DNA of 32,607 bases, taken from contig DYJV01000025.1 in assembly GCA_020722945.1 (NCBI GenBank), positions 1-32,607 on the forward strand. Direction: 5' to 3'. The first letter of the stretch is position 1; each line of letters begins with the position of its first letter. This stretch comes from Candidatus Methylomirabilis sp. GTDB lineage: Bacteria > DYJV01. The notes under the pieces are model-generated. The model saw only the letters and a program-made list of their open reading frames with translations. It did not search any database and was not told the DNA's origin. Below, piece after piece: positions 1 to 7,010 of the stretch. A program made the position numbers and the translations under genes.

Positions 1-192
1 GTTGACAAACGTTTTGAGCAAGTTGACAAACGTTTTGAGCAAGTTGATGAAAATTTTAAAGAGTTTAGAAAAGAGGTTGACAAACGATTTGAGCAGGTTG
101 ACAAACGTTTTGAGCAAGTTGATGAAAATTTTAAAGAGTTTAGAAAAGAGGTTGACAAACGATTTGAGCAGGTTGACAAACGTTTTGAGCAG
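1..192 (+). repeat. 75-bp tandem repeat with nested 21-bp repeats, inside the coiled-coil gene
   Basis: Two full 75-bp units (1-75 and 76-150) and a partial third (151-192) are nearly identical. Each holds two 21-bp units starting gttgacaaacg followed by a 33-bp unit starting gttgatgaaaa. The differences are silent (cgt/cga, caa/cag), pointing to recent duplication under protein-level constraint. The array probably continues upstream of the window. Confidence 0.9.
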
Positions 193-342
193 GTTATATC
201 TTCTATAGATAGACTTGGAGAGAAGATAGATAACAAGGTTGAGAAAACAAGAGATTTTACAATTAGAATGTTTACTATTGCAGTTGGTATTAGTTTCTTG
301 GGTGCAGTAGGTGGATTTTTGAAGATACTTGGAATACTGTAG
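1..342 (+). CDS. C-terminal part of a coiled-coil, tail-anchored membrane protein (5' end outside window)
   Basis: Frame 1 is open from the first base to TAG at 340-342 (113 residues), with no start in the window. Residues 1-64 are tandem VDKRFEQ units mixed with the 11-residue unit VDENFKEFRKE; then comes a charged stretch (about 65-86) and a C-terminal hydrophobic segment (about 87-113, ending GFLKILGIL) that looks like one membrane span. Hydrophobic V and F residues are spaced 4-3-4-3, so the repeat region should form a long coiled coil. The layout (coiled coil, then C-terminal TM, very short tail) resembles small DUF1640/XhlA-like proteins, but I cannot name a family. Another open frame over 2-208 is a by-product of the repeats. 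Function unknown. Confidence 0.8.
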   Translation, partial: VDKRFEQVDKRFEQVDENFKEFRKEVDKRFEQVDKRFEQVDENFKEFRKEVDKRFEQVDKRFEQVISSIDRLGEKIDNKVEKTRDFTIRMFTIAVGISFLGAVGGFLKILGIL

Positions 343-475
343 TTTTTTTGTTTTACGATTTATCAACAATATAGTGAATGATTAGAGTAAACTTTGCCTA
401 TAATTTAGTAGGAATATGAAAGATTAAACCAATTTATAGAAGAACTTATATTTTAAAGGATAGAGAGGTTATTGA

Positions 476-964
476 ATGTTTGAAGACCTTTATTATCTTG
501 CTGATTCATTAAAGATTTTACTTCAAAATAGAGGCTTAAAAGTTTCAACTGCTGAATCTTGCTCAGGTGGGCTCCTATCAGGGGTGTTCACTTCTGTGGC
601 TGGCAGTTCATCTTTTTTTGAGGGTGGAGTGGTTGTTTACTCCAATTATCAGAAGGAGAATCTCCTAAAGATAGATCCAGAGATACTAAAACATTATGGA
701 GCAGTTAGTAAAGAGTGTGCTCTTGCAATGGCACAAAGTGTAAAATTACTTACCAATACTGATATTGCTATTTCAACGACTGGTATTGCTGGTCCAGATG
801 GTGGGACATTTTACAACCCTATTGGGTCTGTTTACTCTGCTATTATTGTCAATAGTGATGTTTACAACTATAGTTACAGATTCTCAGGTAATAGGAGCAA
901 GATAAGGTTTGATACAGTTGAATCAACTCTTGTCAATTTATCAAATATCATAAAAGAGTTATGA
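476..964 (+). CDS. pncC: CinA C-terminal-domain protein, probable nicotinamide-nucleotide amidase
   Basis: The 162-residue protein matches the stand-alone CinA C-terminal domain: STAESCSGGLLSG near residue 24, VAGSSSFFEGGVVVYSN around 40-57, and TGIAGPDGG with a following P-x-G-x-V around 102-117. Family members deamidate NMN to nicotinate mononucleotide in pyridine nucleotide recycling; the active-site serine lies in the AESCSGG loop. The length is normal for the domain alone, so the N-terminal MoCF domain of full CinA is absent. The ATG follows an agagagg ribosome site. The stop overlaps the next gene by ATGA, so the two are probably translated together. The family is clear; the amidase activity is inferred from homologues. 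Confidence 0.9.
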   Translation: MFEDLYYLADSLKILLQNRGLKVSTAESCSGGLLSGVFTSVAGSSSFFEGGVVVYSNYQKENLLKIDPEILKHYGAVSKECALAMAQSVKLLTNTDIAISTTGIAGPDGGTFYNPIGSVYSAIIVNSDVYNYSYRFSGNRSKIRFDTVESTLVNLSNIIKEL

Positions 965-1518
965 AACGATTGTTTGTTGCCGTAAAAATTAATTTTGATA
1001 AAAAAGTTTTGCAGAGTTTACAAAATTTTAAGCAAAGTTTCCCCAATGAAAGTATCAAATGGGTTGACTTCTCACATCTTCATATTACCATCAAATTTCT
1101 TGGTGATACTGAAGATTCTTTGATTCATAAAATTATAGATTCATTAAATACACTTACTAAATTTGATAGTAAAATATCACTTGATTTTCAAGGTTATGGT
1201 CTATTTAAAAATTTTAAAGAGCCAAGGGTTTTCTGGATTGGTGTCAAGCCCAATCGTCAGCTTGAAGTGTTGCAGAGGAATGTAGATAATGTTATGACAG
1301 CAGTTGGTTTTCAACCTGAAAATAGAGGATTTCACCCGCATCTTACTATTGGAAGATGTAAATTGATAAATGACAAAAGAGAAGTTGAAAAATTTATCAC
1401 TGCCAATTCATCTCTCTATTTTCAAAGGATAGAGGTAAGTGAGATATTTCTGATTGAAAGTGTGCTTAGTAGATATGGTCCTAATTATACTGATGTAGAG
1501 AGATTTCCCATTATTTGA
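961..1518 (+). CDS. thpR: RNA 2',3'-cyclic phosphodiesterase (2H phosphoesterase, LigT/ThpR family)
   Basis: The 185-residue protein has the two catalytic H-x-T/S motifs of the 2H superfamily: HITIKFLG at residues 41-48 and HPHLTIGR at 125-132. The N-terminal MKRLFVAVKI is a typical family start. These enzymes open 2',3'-cyclic phosphates at RNA ends, and some ligate tRNA halves in vitro. It is coupled to the pncC gene by ATGA, a pairing seen often in bacteria (cinA-thpR, often with recA). Its 3' end overlaps the opposing cobyrinate synthase gene by 34 bases. Confidence 0.93.
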   Translation: MKRLFVAVKINFDKKVLQSLQNFKQSFPNESIKWVDFSHLHITIKFLGDTEDSLIHKIIDSLNTLTKFDSKISLDFQGYGLFKNFKEPRVFWIGVKPNRQLEVLQRNVDNVMTAVGFQPENRGFHPHLTIGRCKLINDKREVEKFITANSSLYFQRIEVSEIFLIESVLSRYGPNYTDVERFPII

Positions 1519-2876
1519 AAACTTTTTTTACCCTGCTGTAGTAGATTTTTTGCAAATTTAAGGTTGCTACCGAAGTGTAGATGAATGTAGCTTCCGAGAC
1601 AATTTTTATAAATGTAACCCTCATTTTTAATGAGACTACCCCTTCTCATTGTAACAAGATAAATTTTATCCAAATTTTTACCACTATTTTTAAGGTATGA
1701 GTAGTGAAATTCGTGTCCTTTGATAGTTGTCCCCTTTTTGCCAACAAAATAATCTTCTGAAATGGTTACCCTCGAATACCCGAGGACTCTCAATTTATCA
1801 AACATTACACTCTCATCATCAAATACTCCTACAAGTTTATGAAAGTTCCCTTGTAGGTCGTGTATTCCATTGGTCAGATACATAAATCCACCACATTCTG
1901 CATAAATTGTCCCATAATTTTCAGCAAAATTCTTGAGTGTTTTGAGCATTTGATGGTTGTTTGATAAAGTTTCGGCATAAAGCTCAGGATAGCCACCTCC
2001 AATATAAATCAAAGATGTCCCTTTTGGGATATCTTTATCTTTGATTGGTGAGAAAAATTGGATATCTGCACCAAATCTCTCAAGGATTTTAAGGTTGTCA
2101 TAGTAGTAAAATAAGAATGCTGTATCTTTTGCCACAGCCACTACAACTCTTTTGGAAACTCTCCTCTTTGGATAAGATTGAGGGGGGGGCTTTTTGTATG
2201 AAGTTATTTTAAGAAGTGTGGCAATATTTATCCTTCTACCTGCAATATCAGCAAGATTGTCTCCCTGTTTTGAAAAGTCGTAATTTTCATCTGCAGTTAC
2301 TAATCCGAGGTGTCTTGATGCAACTGATGGTAGCTCACCTTTAGAAAAATAGCCTAATACTTCTGCTTTGCAATACTTTTTAACACTCTCGTTGAGATAG
2401 GCAAAGTGATTCTTGCTTGTTACATTGTTGAAGATAACACCTGCAACTCTTAAATCTTTATCAAAAGTTTCAAAACCTTTGACAATAGCAGCTACACTTC
2501 TTGCCATACTTTGAGCATTTACTATCAAAATTACTGGAATATTTAATAATTTAGCTATTTCTGCAGAGCTACCTCTCTCATCTTTTGGGTTTGCACCATC
2601 GAAAAGTCCCATAACACCTTCAATTATTGCAATATCTTTTTGAGAAGAGTTTAGATGAAAATTTTTAATGTTGTAATTTTTTGAGAGCATCCAACTATCG
2701 AGATTGATGCAGCTGTTCCCACTGATCAGAGTATGGTATCCAGGGTCTATGAAATCTGGTCCTACTTTGAAAGGTTGGACGGAGTATCCTGATCTTTTAA
2801 GAAGTGCTATCAGGGCAAGTGTGATGGTTGTTTTGCCAGAACCACTATTTGTCCCACCAATTAGAAATGCATTCAT
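1485..2876 (-). CDS. cbiA: Cobyrinate a,c-diamide synthase (CbiA/CobB)
   Basis: The 463-residue protein starts with the ATP-binding P-loop GGTNSGSGKTT (7-17) followed by KVGPDFIDPGYH, diagnostic of CbiA/CobB. A C-terminal class I glutamine amidotransferase domain carries the nucleophile Cys328 in YAECGGFMYLT and a late HEFHYS / SYIHLHF region. It amidates the a and c side chains of cobyrinate using glutamine and ATP, in the cytoplasm. No other cobalamin synthesis gene lies nearby, although a B12-dependent mutase subunit is encoded about 5 kb away. The linker between domains (KKPPPQ) is encoded by a run of eight C. The ATG at 2876 has no good ribosome site but overlaps the stop of a possible 14-codon upstream ORF. 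Confidence 0.95.
   Translation of the reverse strand: MNAFLIGGTNSGSGKTTITLALIALLKRSGYSVQPFKVGPDFIDPGYHTLISGNSCINLDSWMLSKNYNIKNFHLNSSQKDIAIIEGVMGLFDGANPKDERGSSAEIAKLLNIPVILIVNAQSMARSVAAIVKGFETFDKDLRVAGVIFNNVTSKNHFAYLNESVKKYCKAEVLGYFSKGELPSVASRHLGLVTADENYDFSKQGDNLADIAGRRINIATLLKITSYKKPPPQSYPKRRVSKRVVVAVAKDTAFLFYYYDNLKILERFGADIQFFSPIKDKDIPKGTSLIYIGGGYPELYAETLSNNHQMLKTLKNFAENYGTIYAECGGFMYLTNGIHDLQGNFHKLVGVFDDESVMFDKLRVLGYSRVTISEDYFVGKKGTTIKGHEFHYSYLKNSGKNLDKIYLVTMRRGSLIKNEGYIYKNCLGSYIHLHFGSNLKFAKNLLQQGKKSFQIMGNLSTSV
2182..2189 (-). repeat. Homopolymeric C8 tract inside cbiA
   Basis: Eight consecutive G on the plus strand (C8 in the coding strand) encode part of Pro-Pro-Pro at residues about 230-232, in the linker between the ATPase and glutaminase domains. 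Long G/C runs are rare in DNA this AT-rich and can slip during replication. Confidence 0.7.
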
Positions 2877-2917
2877 ATTAAAGTTGTTGGATGGCTAAGG
2901 TGTGCTGAATATCTCAT
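2873..2917 (-). CDS. Possible 14-residue leader ORF coupled to cbiA
   Basis: On the minus strand ATG at 2917-2915 opens 14 codons (MRYSAHLSHPTTLI) ending in TGA at 2875-2873, which overlaps the cbiA ATG (2876-2874) in the ATGA pattern. An acaggaa ribosome-site-like stretch precedes this ATG at a fair distance, whereas cbiA has none. The residues suggest no attenuation signal. It may be a coupling peptide or chance; there is no homology evidence. Confidence 0.3.
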   Translation of the reverse strand: MRYSAHLSHPTTLI

Positions 2918-3231
2918 TTAATTTCCTGTTAAAAATTTTTAGGGTGAAATAAAGTCTATTTCATAAGAAGCAACTCATACTGAGCAAGTGTTATACTTTA
3001 GCAAATTATTAAAATTGAGTGATATACCTACTATTAATCTTCCTATTGACTCCATCTTTTATGCTTGAAGAAGTTTTTCCTCCAATTTTTTATTTTTCGT
3101 TATGTAATTACAGCAAAAGTAATAAGTATAACTACTTTAGTTGACAAATATATTTTATTTTTAGATTTAAGTCAAGTTGATACTTTATAAAATATATTGA
3201 CAAAAGTTTATCTTTCTATTACATCATCAAT
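2877..3231. other. Gene-free divergent region between cbiA and the 3232 operon
   Basis: Apart from the possible leader ORF, this 355-bp AT-rich stretch holds no recognisable gene. I looked for a B12 box on the cbiA side and did not see one, so a cobalamin riboswitch is unlikely. On the plus side TTGACA hexamers occur at 3141-3146 and 3197-3202, but neither has a convincing -10 at 16-18 bp. The 3232 gene must be transcribed from somewhere here. Confidence 0.6.
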
Positions 3232-3429
3232 ATGAAGATAGAGAATACCCTTCCACCTTATATAAACAACATCAACCAAATTGCCGAAGATATTGCTATA
3301 AGTGGTGTAGAAAATCTTGAATCTAATATCCCTAAGCTTATCGAAAATGAGGCTGGATTTGAGGCAAATATAGAAGTTATTAAGACCAAAGATGACCTCC
3401 TTGGTTATCTACTCGATTTGAAGGCTTGA
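3232..3429 (+). CDS. Small conserved-looking protein of unknown function (65 residues)
   Basis: An ATG at 3232 opens an acidic 65-residue protein with no Cys, no signal peptide and no membrane span. The middle and end (EDIAISGVENLESNIPKL and KDDLLGYLLDLKA) look helical. I do not recognise a family. Its TGA (3427-3429) overlaps the TTG start of the next gene, so it heads a three-gene translationally coupled unit with the phosphotransferase-like protein and the kinase, which supports it being real. There is no obvious ribosome-binding site before its ATG. Confidence 0.6.
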   Translation: MKIENTLPPYINNINQIAEDIAISGVENLESNIPKLIENEAGFEANIEVIKTKDDLLGYLLDLKA

Positions 3430-4430
3430 CATTGATAGATAACTTGCTTGATCCTACCAAATATCCTGACTCCCCTCAAAGTATAGAGTTTAAGCAGACT
3501 CATATCTCTTATGTTTTTATTTCCAAAGATTTTGTTTACAAGATAAAAAAGCCTGTTAACTTTGGTTTTCTCGATTTTACAACAATTGAAAAGAGAAAAT
3601 TTTATTGTGAGCAGGAGATCATCTTAAACAGCAGATTATCGCCTCACATTTATCTTAAAGTTGTTCCAGTTTCTAAAATTAATAACGATTTTTTTTACGA
3701 CTCCCAAGATGGCGATATTGTTGATTACGCTGTTGTAATGAAGAGAATTAACGAAAATTATCTCCTTCGCAATTTATTAAAAAAGGGGCAAGTTGATGAC
3801 CAAAGCCTAAAATCAATAGTCTCAGCACTTTACAACTTCCATCAGAAATTTCCTGCCTCTTACGATATGGCAGTTAAAAATTCTGGGGTTACTATGTTAA
3901 AGTTTACCACTGATGAGAATTTTTCTCAAACCGAAAAATATATTGATATTACTATATCATCTGACACATTCAATTCAATAAAAGATTACACCAACAACTT
4001 TTATCTCCACAATGAGCAGCTCTTTAAACAGAGGATAGAGCAGTCGAGGATTAAGGAGTGTCACGGGGATCTCCACCTTGAACATATCGGTCTTCAGAAT
4101 GGTCAAACTTTCTTCCTTGACTGTATAGAGTTTAATGATAGATTCCGAATTATAGATGTTGCCAATGAGATAGCTTTTTTATCAATGGATCTCGACTATA
4201 ATGACTATTTTGATTTTAGCAAAAAATTTACTTCTATCTATATCAGTCTCTCGGAAGATAAAGATATCAACAGACTTCTCAATTTTTACAAAGTTTATCG
4301 TGCTTATGTCAGGGGTAAAGTTATATCTTTTCTTATAGATGACCCTAATATCCCTGATGCCAAAAGAGCAGACATTATCACCACTGCTTCTAAATATTTT
4401 AAATTAGCTTATTTATATTCAAGAGGTTAA
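3426..4430 (+). CDS. COG2187-type aminoglycoside-phosphotransferase-like protein
   Basis: The 334-residue protein carries family hallmarks: QTHISYVFISKDFVYKIKKP (24-43), NFGFLDFTTIEKRKFYCEQE (45-64), an APH-type catalytic loop HGDLHLEH (213-220, putative base Asp215) and a downstream LDCIEFND (231-238). In many bacteria this domain is fused to a COG0645 P-loop kinase; here the kinase is the next gene. The substrate is unknown and antibiotic resistance should not be assumed. The start is TTG at 3426, overlapping the previous stop; it gives the N-terminal LIDNLLDPTKYP expected for the family. Only the TAA at 4428-4430 separates it from the following ATG, in the same frame. Confidence 0.88.
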   Translation: MTLIDNLLDPTKYPDSPQSIEFKQTHISYVFISKDFVYKIKKPVNFGFLDFTTIEKRKFYCEQEIILNSRLSPHIYLKVVPVSKINNDFFYDSQDGDIVDYAVVMKRINENYLLRNLLKKGQVDDQSLKSIVSALYNFHQKFPASYDMAVKNSGVTMLKFTTDENFSQTEKYIDITISSDTFNSIKDYTNNFYLHNEQLFKQRIEQSRIKECHGDLHLEHIGLQNGQTFFLDCIEFNDRFRIIDVANEIAFLSMDLDYNDYFDFSKKFTSIYISLSEDKDINRLLNFYKVYRAYVRGKVISFLIDDPNIPDAKRADIITTASKYFKLAYLYSRG

Positions 4431-4970
4431 ATGCTTATTGCTATTGGTGGATTTTCTGGTTCTGGGAAATCTTATACTTCATTCAAACTTTCAGATAAAC
4501 TAAAATGCCCCTCAATAAATTCTGACAAAATAAGAAAAGAGCTTTCCAATATCTCTATGACCCAAAAAGTTTACGAAAATTTTGGTGAAGGGATATATTC
4601 GGAGAGTTTTACCAAAGTTACCTACAACGAGCTTATCAAAAAAGCTATAAAGCTGACCAAAAACAGTAAAAACCTAATAATTGACGCAACTTTCATATCC
4701 AAAGATTCCCAAAAGCTGATTATTGACAATTTTCAAGATTATATATTTATATTCTGCTATGCAGATGAAGATATAATCAAAGATAGACTTGATAAAAGAG
4801 TCAAAAAAAAGACAATTTCAGATGGGAGATGGGAGATATATCAGAAGCAGAAAGATACTTTTGAAGGCTTTATAATCCCTGAAGATAAAATCATCAAAAT
4901 TAATACTGGTAAAGAAGGGTATCTTGATGAGTTATATCGTCTTATCAGCGAAAAGCTTGGAGAGTTTTAA
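4431..4970 (+). CDS. COG0645-type P-loop kinase (partner half of a usually fused protein)
   Basis: The 179-residue protein has a Walker A motif GGFSGSGKS (6-14), SDKIRKEL near 31 as expected for gluconate-kinase-like NMP kinases, LIIDATFIS (about 83-91), and the D-x-R-L-D-K-R lid region around 119-125. The ATG directly follows the TAA of the COG2187 gene, and the ribosome site (agagg) lies within that gene's last codons, so translation is coupled. The combined length, 513 residues, is about that of the fused bifunctional proteins. The substrate is unknown. The 3' end overlaps the opposing transglycosylase gene by 39 bases. Confidence 0.85.
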   Translation: MLIAIGGFSGSGKSYTSFKLSDKLKCPSINSDKIRKELSNISMTQKVYENFGEGIYSESFTKVTYNELIKKAIKLTKNSKNLIIDATFISKDSQKLIIDNFQDYIFIFCYADEDIIKDRLDKRVKKKTISDGRWEIYQKQKDTFEGFIIPEDKIIKINTGKEGYLDELYRLISEKLGEF

Positions 4971-5756
4971 AATTGTTTCACAGTAAAGTTTACTGTGGTT
5001 GTATTTGTATATTACATTAATCTTATCTTTATCTTGAAGATTATCGTTCCATCCTGAAAGTCTAAAGTAATTTGCAATACTGTAAATTGCATCAGGAAAT
5101 GTATCAAGATTGATGTTGCTATCGTTGTCCCCATCAACTGCTATATTGATGTAGGTTGTTGGGATAAATTGAGATAGCCCAAATGCTCCCGCCCATGATC
5201 CTTTGATTTGAAAAATATCAAGATGTCTATCAGTATAAATTTTCTTAAGTGCATCAATTTGCCCTTTTGCCCAAGAAGATTTCTTCTCTACTCTTTTTAG
5301 ATACCAATCTTTCTCTGTGTTTGGATATTTTTTTAGTATCTCTTTGTAAACTTCCTCCTGCTTATTTGGATCTTCAGCAACTTCTATAAGAGATTTGTAG
5401 GCTTCCATTATGCTGTGTTTTGGTTGGTATGAGCCGCAGTTTGTCTCAACAGTGAGGATAGCAAGGATGATGTTGTGTGAAACTCCAAATTTTTTGGCGG
5501 CAGTAAGAAAACTATCTTTATGCTCCTTAAAACATTCGATAGAGTTTTCAATTACGCTTTGTGCAAAATAGTGCTCGTAACTCTCAATTGATTCTACATA
5601 TTTTAAATTGTTAACTGTAGTTGATATATTAAAATTGAGACTTTTGTATTTCTGCAAAAAAGTTTCACTACTAAAATCTACTTTATCATCAGCAAAGGAG
5701 TTGAGAGTCAGAAATATTATAAAAAATGTTAGCAGCCAGAATTTGGAATAAGGCAT
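4932..5756 (-). CDS. mltB: MltB-type lytic murein transglycosylase (SLT_2 family)
   Basis: The 274-residue protein begins with a hydrophobic signal segment (MPYSKFWLLTFFIIFLTLNSFADD), so it is exported. The catalytic Glu sits in ILAILTVETNCGSY, matching the V/I-E-T-x-x-G block of MltB, followed by AFGLSQFIPTTY and VDGDNDSNINLDTFPDAIYSIANYF, the family's C-terminal blocks. It should cleave the MurNAc-GlcNAc bond of peptidoglycan to 1,6-anhydro products in the periplasm. I see no lipobox Cys at the signal end, so it is probably soluble. The start at 5756 has an aagggg ribosome site and overlaps the cupin gene by 28 bases. It is the last gene of the minus-strand run. Confidence 0.9.
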   Translation of the reverse strand: MPYSKFWLLTFFIIFLTLNSFADDKVDFSSETFLQKYKSLNFNISTTVNNLKYVESIESYEHYFAQSVIENSIECFKEHKDSFLTAAKKFGVSHNIILAILTVETNCGSYQPKHSIMEAYKSLIEVAEDPNKQEEVYKEILKKYPNTEKDWYLKRVEKKSSWAKGQIDALKKIYTDRHLDIFQIKGSWAGAFGLSQFIPTTYINIAVDGDNDSNINLDTFPDAIYSIANYFRLSGWNDNLQDKDKINVIYKYNHSKLYCETILKLSKLFADKTI

Positions 5757-6067
5757 ATAAATTTCCCCTTTGATTTAGCTCTTATCTGATGCTCCTCCCC
5801 TCCGGGAATAAAGAAAGCATCTCCTGCTTTAAATGGATATAGTTGATTGTTTACAAAAACTTCACCCTCACCCTCAAGAAAAAGAACTTCATGCTCCCAT
5901 GCGTGAGTATGCTGGGGGGTTGTCCCTGACTCTTCTATGTGGAATATTCTGAATGAGAAGTTGGGCACTCCATCTTTTGGTGAAAAGAGCCATTGAACCT
6001 GAAGCCCTTTTGCTCCCTGCATTTCGACTTTATCTTTTGGAACTGATTCAATATTCTTCTTTAACAT
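5729..6067 (-). CDS. Small cupin-domain protein
   Basis: A 112-residue single-domain cupin. Motif 1 includes TPQHTHAWEHEVLFLEGEG, with His, His and Glu in the usual metal-binding spacing; motif 2 is FKAGDAFFIPGGEEHQI. The frame is open upstream to 6178, but I place the start at 6067 because a perfect GGAGGAG ribosome site lies about 4 bases before that ATG and the longer version would run deep into the MBL gene. Such cupins are often metal-binding isomerases, dioxygenases or sensors; the substrate cannot be read from sequence. It overlaps the MBL gene by 20 bases and the transglycosylase by 28. Confidence 0.85.
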   Translation of the reverse strand: MLKKNIESVPKDKVEMQGAKGLQVQWLFSPKDGVPNFSFRIFHIEESGTTPQHTHAWEHEVLFLEGEGEVFVNNQLYPFKAGDAFFIPGGEEHQIRAKSKGKFICLIPNSGC

Positions 6068-7010
6068 TTTGCTCCTCCATAAATTTGGATTTATTATCTT
6101 CAACAAATTCGAGTAAACCATAAAAAAATGAAAAATGAAAGAAAAAATTTTTGCTATCTTTCCCGTAAAAATTTTCAAAATTCTCTTTGATTGTGAGGCT
6201 GGGTTGATACCTTGAGCTAATTTCTAATCCCTTTCTGGTGATATAATTTAAATGGCTATCTATCTTCTCTGATACAGAAAAATTTCTTATTCCATGTCCG
6301 GGGTATATATCAGATTGTATAAAGTTTTTAAGTTTATTAAGGGTTGCAAAGTAATTTGAAAAATTTCTGCAACTTTTCCCGTTTGAATCAAATTCAAGAA
6401 CAGGAGTTACAAACACTTCATCTAATATGGTATCTCCAGTTATCAACGAATCTTTATATAAAAAACCAGAACTTCCTGAAGTATGCCCCGGTAGATGTAT
6501 TGCTTTGATTTGACTCTTCTCAAAGGGGATTATCTGGTTATCTGAAAATGTTGTTGGCTCTGTTATTGTATTGCCAAATTGGTAAAAATTGCTGAAAAAA
6601 ATATCTAAATTTTTGAATAACTCTTGTGGAAATTGAAGTTGTTGTAGTAGGTTGCAGAAAGTGTTCTTCTTTAATTCTAATTTTTGTTGAGTATTTAGGA
6701 TGACTTTTTCAAGATCGTTATTGTGTATAAAAACTTCTGTGAGATACTTCTCTCTCATTATCCCTGCAAACCCATAATGGTCAACATGTCCATGAGTGAT
6801 GAGAATCCTCTTTATATCGCTAAAGTAAATTTTATGATTTTCAAGCCACCACTTGAGATAGTTGTTTGATACTTCACTGATGGGACCTGGATCAACAAGA
6901 GTTATGGGATCCTCTTTTATAAGATAGCTGTTTACCTTCTTGTATGTGAAACTTGAAGGTAGAGGTATCTCAATTACTGCTATTGAGATTGCAATCCCTC
7001 CCGATATCAA
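6048..7010 (-). CDS. MBL-fold metallohydrolase (glyoxalase II / LACTB2-like)
   Basis: A metallo-beta-lactamase fold with the binuclear metal signature THGHVDHYG (72-80, numbered from TTG 7010), HLPGHTSGSSG, LITGDTILDE and a final YPGHG. A C-terminal helical region follows, as in LACTB2/glyoxalase-like members. The substrate is unknown; overlap with meaB suggests a role near acyl-CoA metabolism (a thioester hydrolase is one option). The start is uncertain. The longest frame uses TTG at 7010, inside meaB, with no ribosome site before it. Family-like sequence begins about residue 13 (IEIPLPSSF), where ATT at 6974-6972 overlaps the meaB TGA. No ATG or GTG is available there. Confidence 0.85.
   Translation of the reverse strand: MISGGIAISIAVIEIPLPSSFTYKKVNSYLIKEDPITLVDPGPISEVSNNYLKWWLENHKIYFSDIKRILITHGHVDHYGFAGIMREKYLTEVFIHNNDLEKVILNTQQKLELKKNTFCNLLQQLQFPQELFKNLDIFFSNFYQFGNTITEPTTFSDNQIIPFEKSQIKAIHLPGHTSGSSGFLYKDSLITGDTILDEVFVTPVLEFDSNGKSCRNFSNYFATLNKLKNFIQSDIYPGHGIRNFSVSEKIDSHLNYITRKGLEISSRYQPSLTIKENFENFYGKDSKNFFFHFSFFYGLLEFVEDNKSKFMEEQNVKEEY

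Noticed and set aside
2-208. Open frame reading MTNVLSKL-type repeats
   Set aside because: It is the out-of-frame reading of the 75-bp repeat. Frame 1 stays open to 342 and gives a regular coiled coil plus membrane segment.
2877-3231. Cobalamin riboswitch before cbiA
   Set aside because: No B12-box-like sequence or matching stem set was seen on the minus strand.
3426-4430. Aminoglycoside resistance gene
   Set aside because: The sequence blocks are those of the COG2187 group of unknown substrate, normally linked to a COG0645 kinase, not of resistance phosphotransferases.
6068-6178. N-terminal extension of the cupin gene
   Set aside because: The extension lies inside the MBL gene, is low-complexity, and a strong ribosome site supports ATG 6067.
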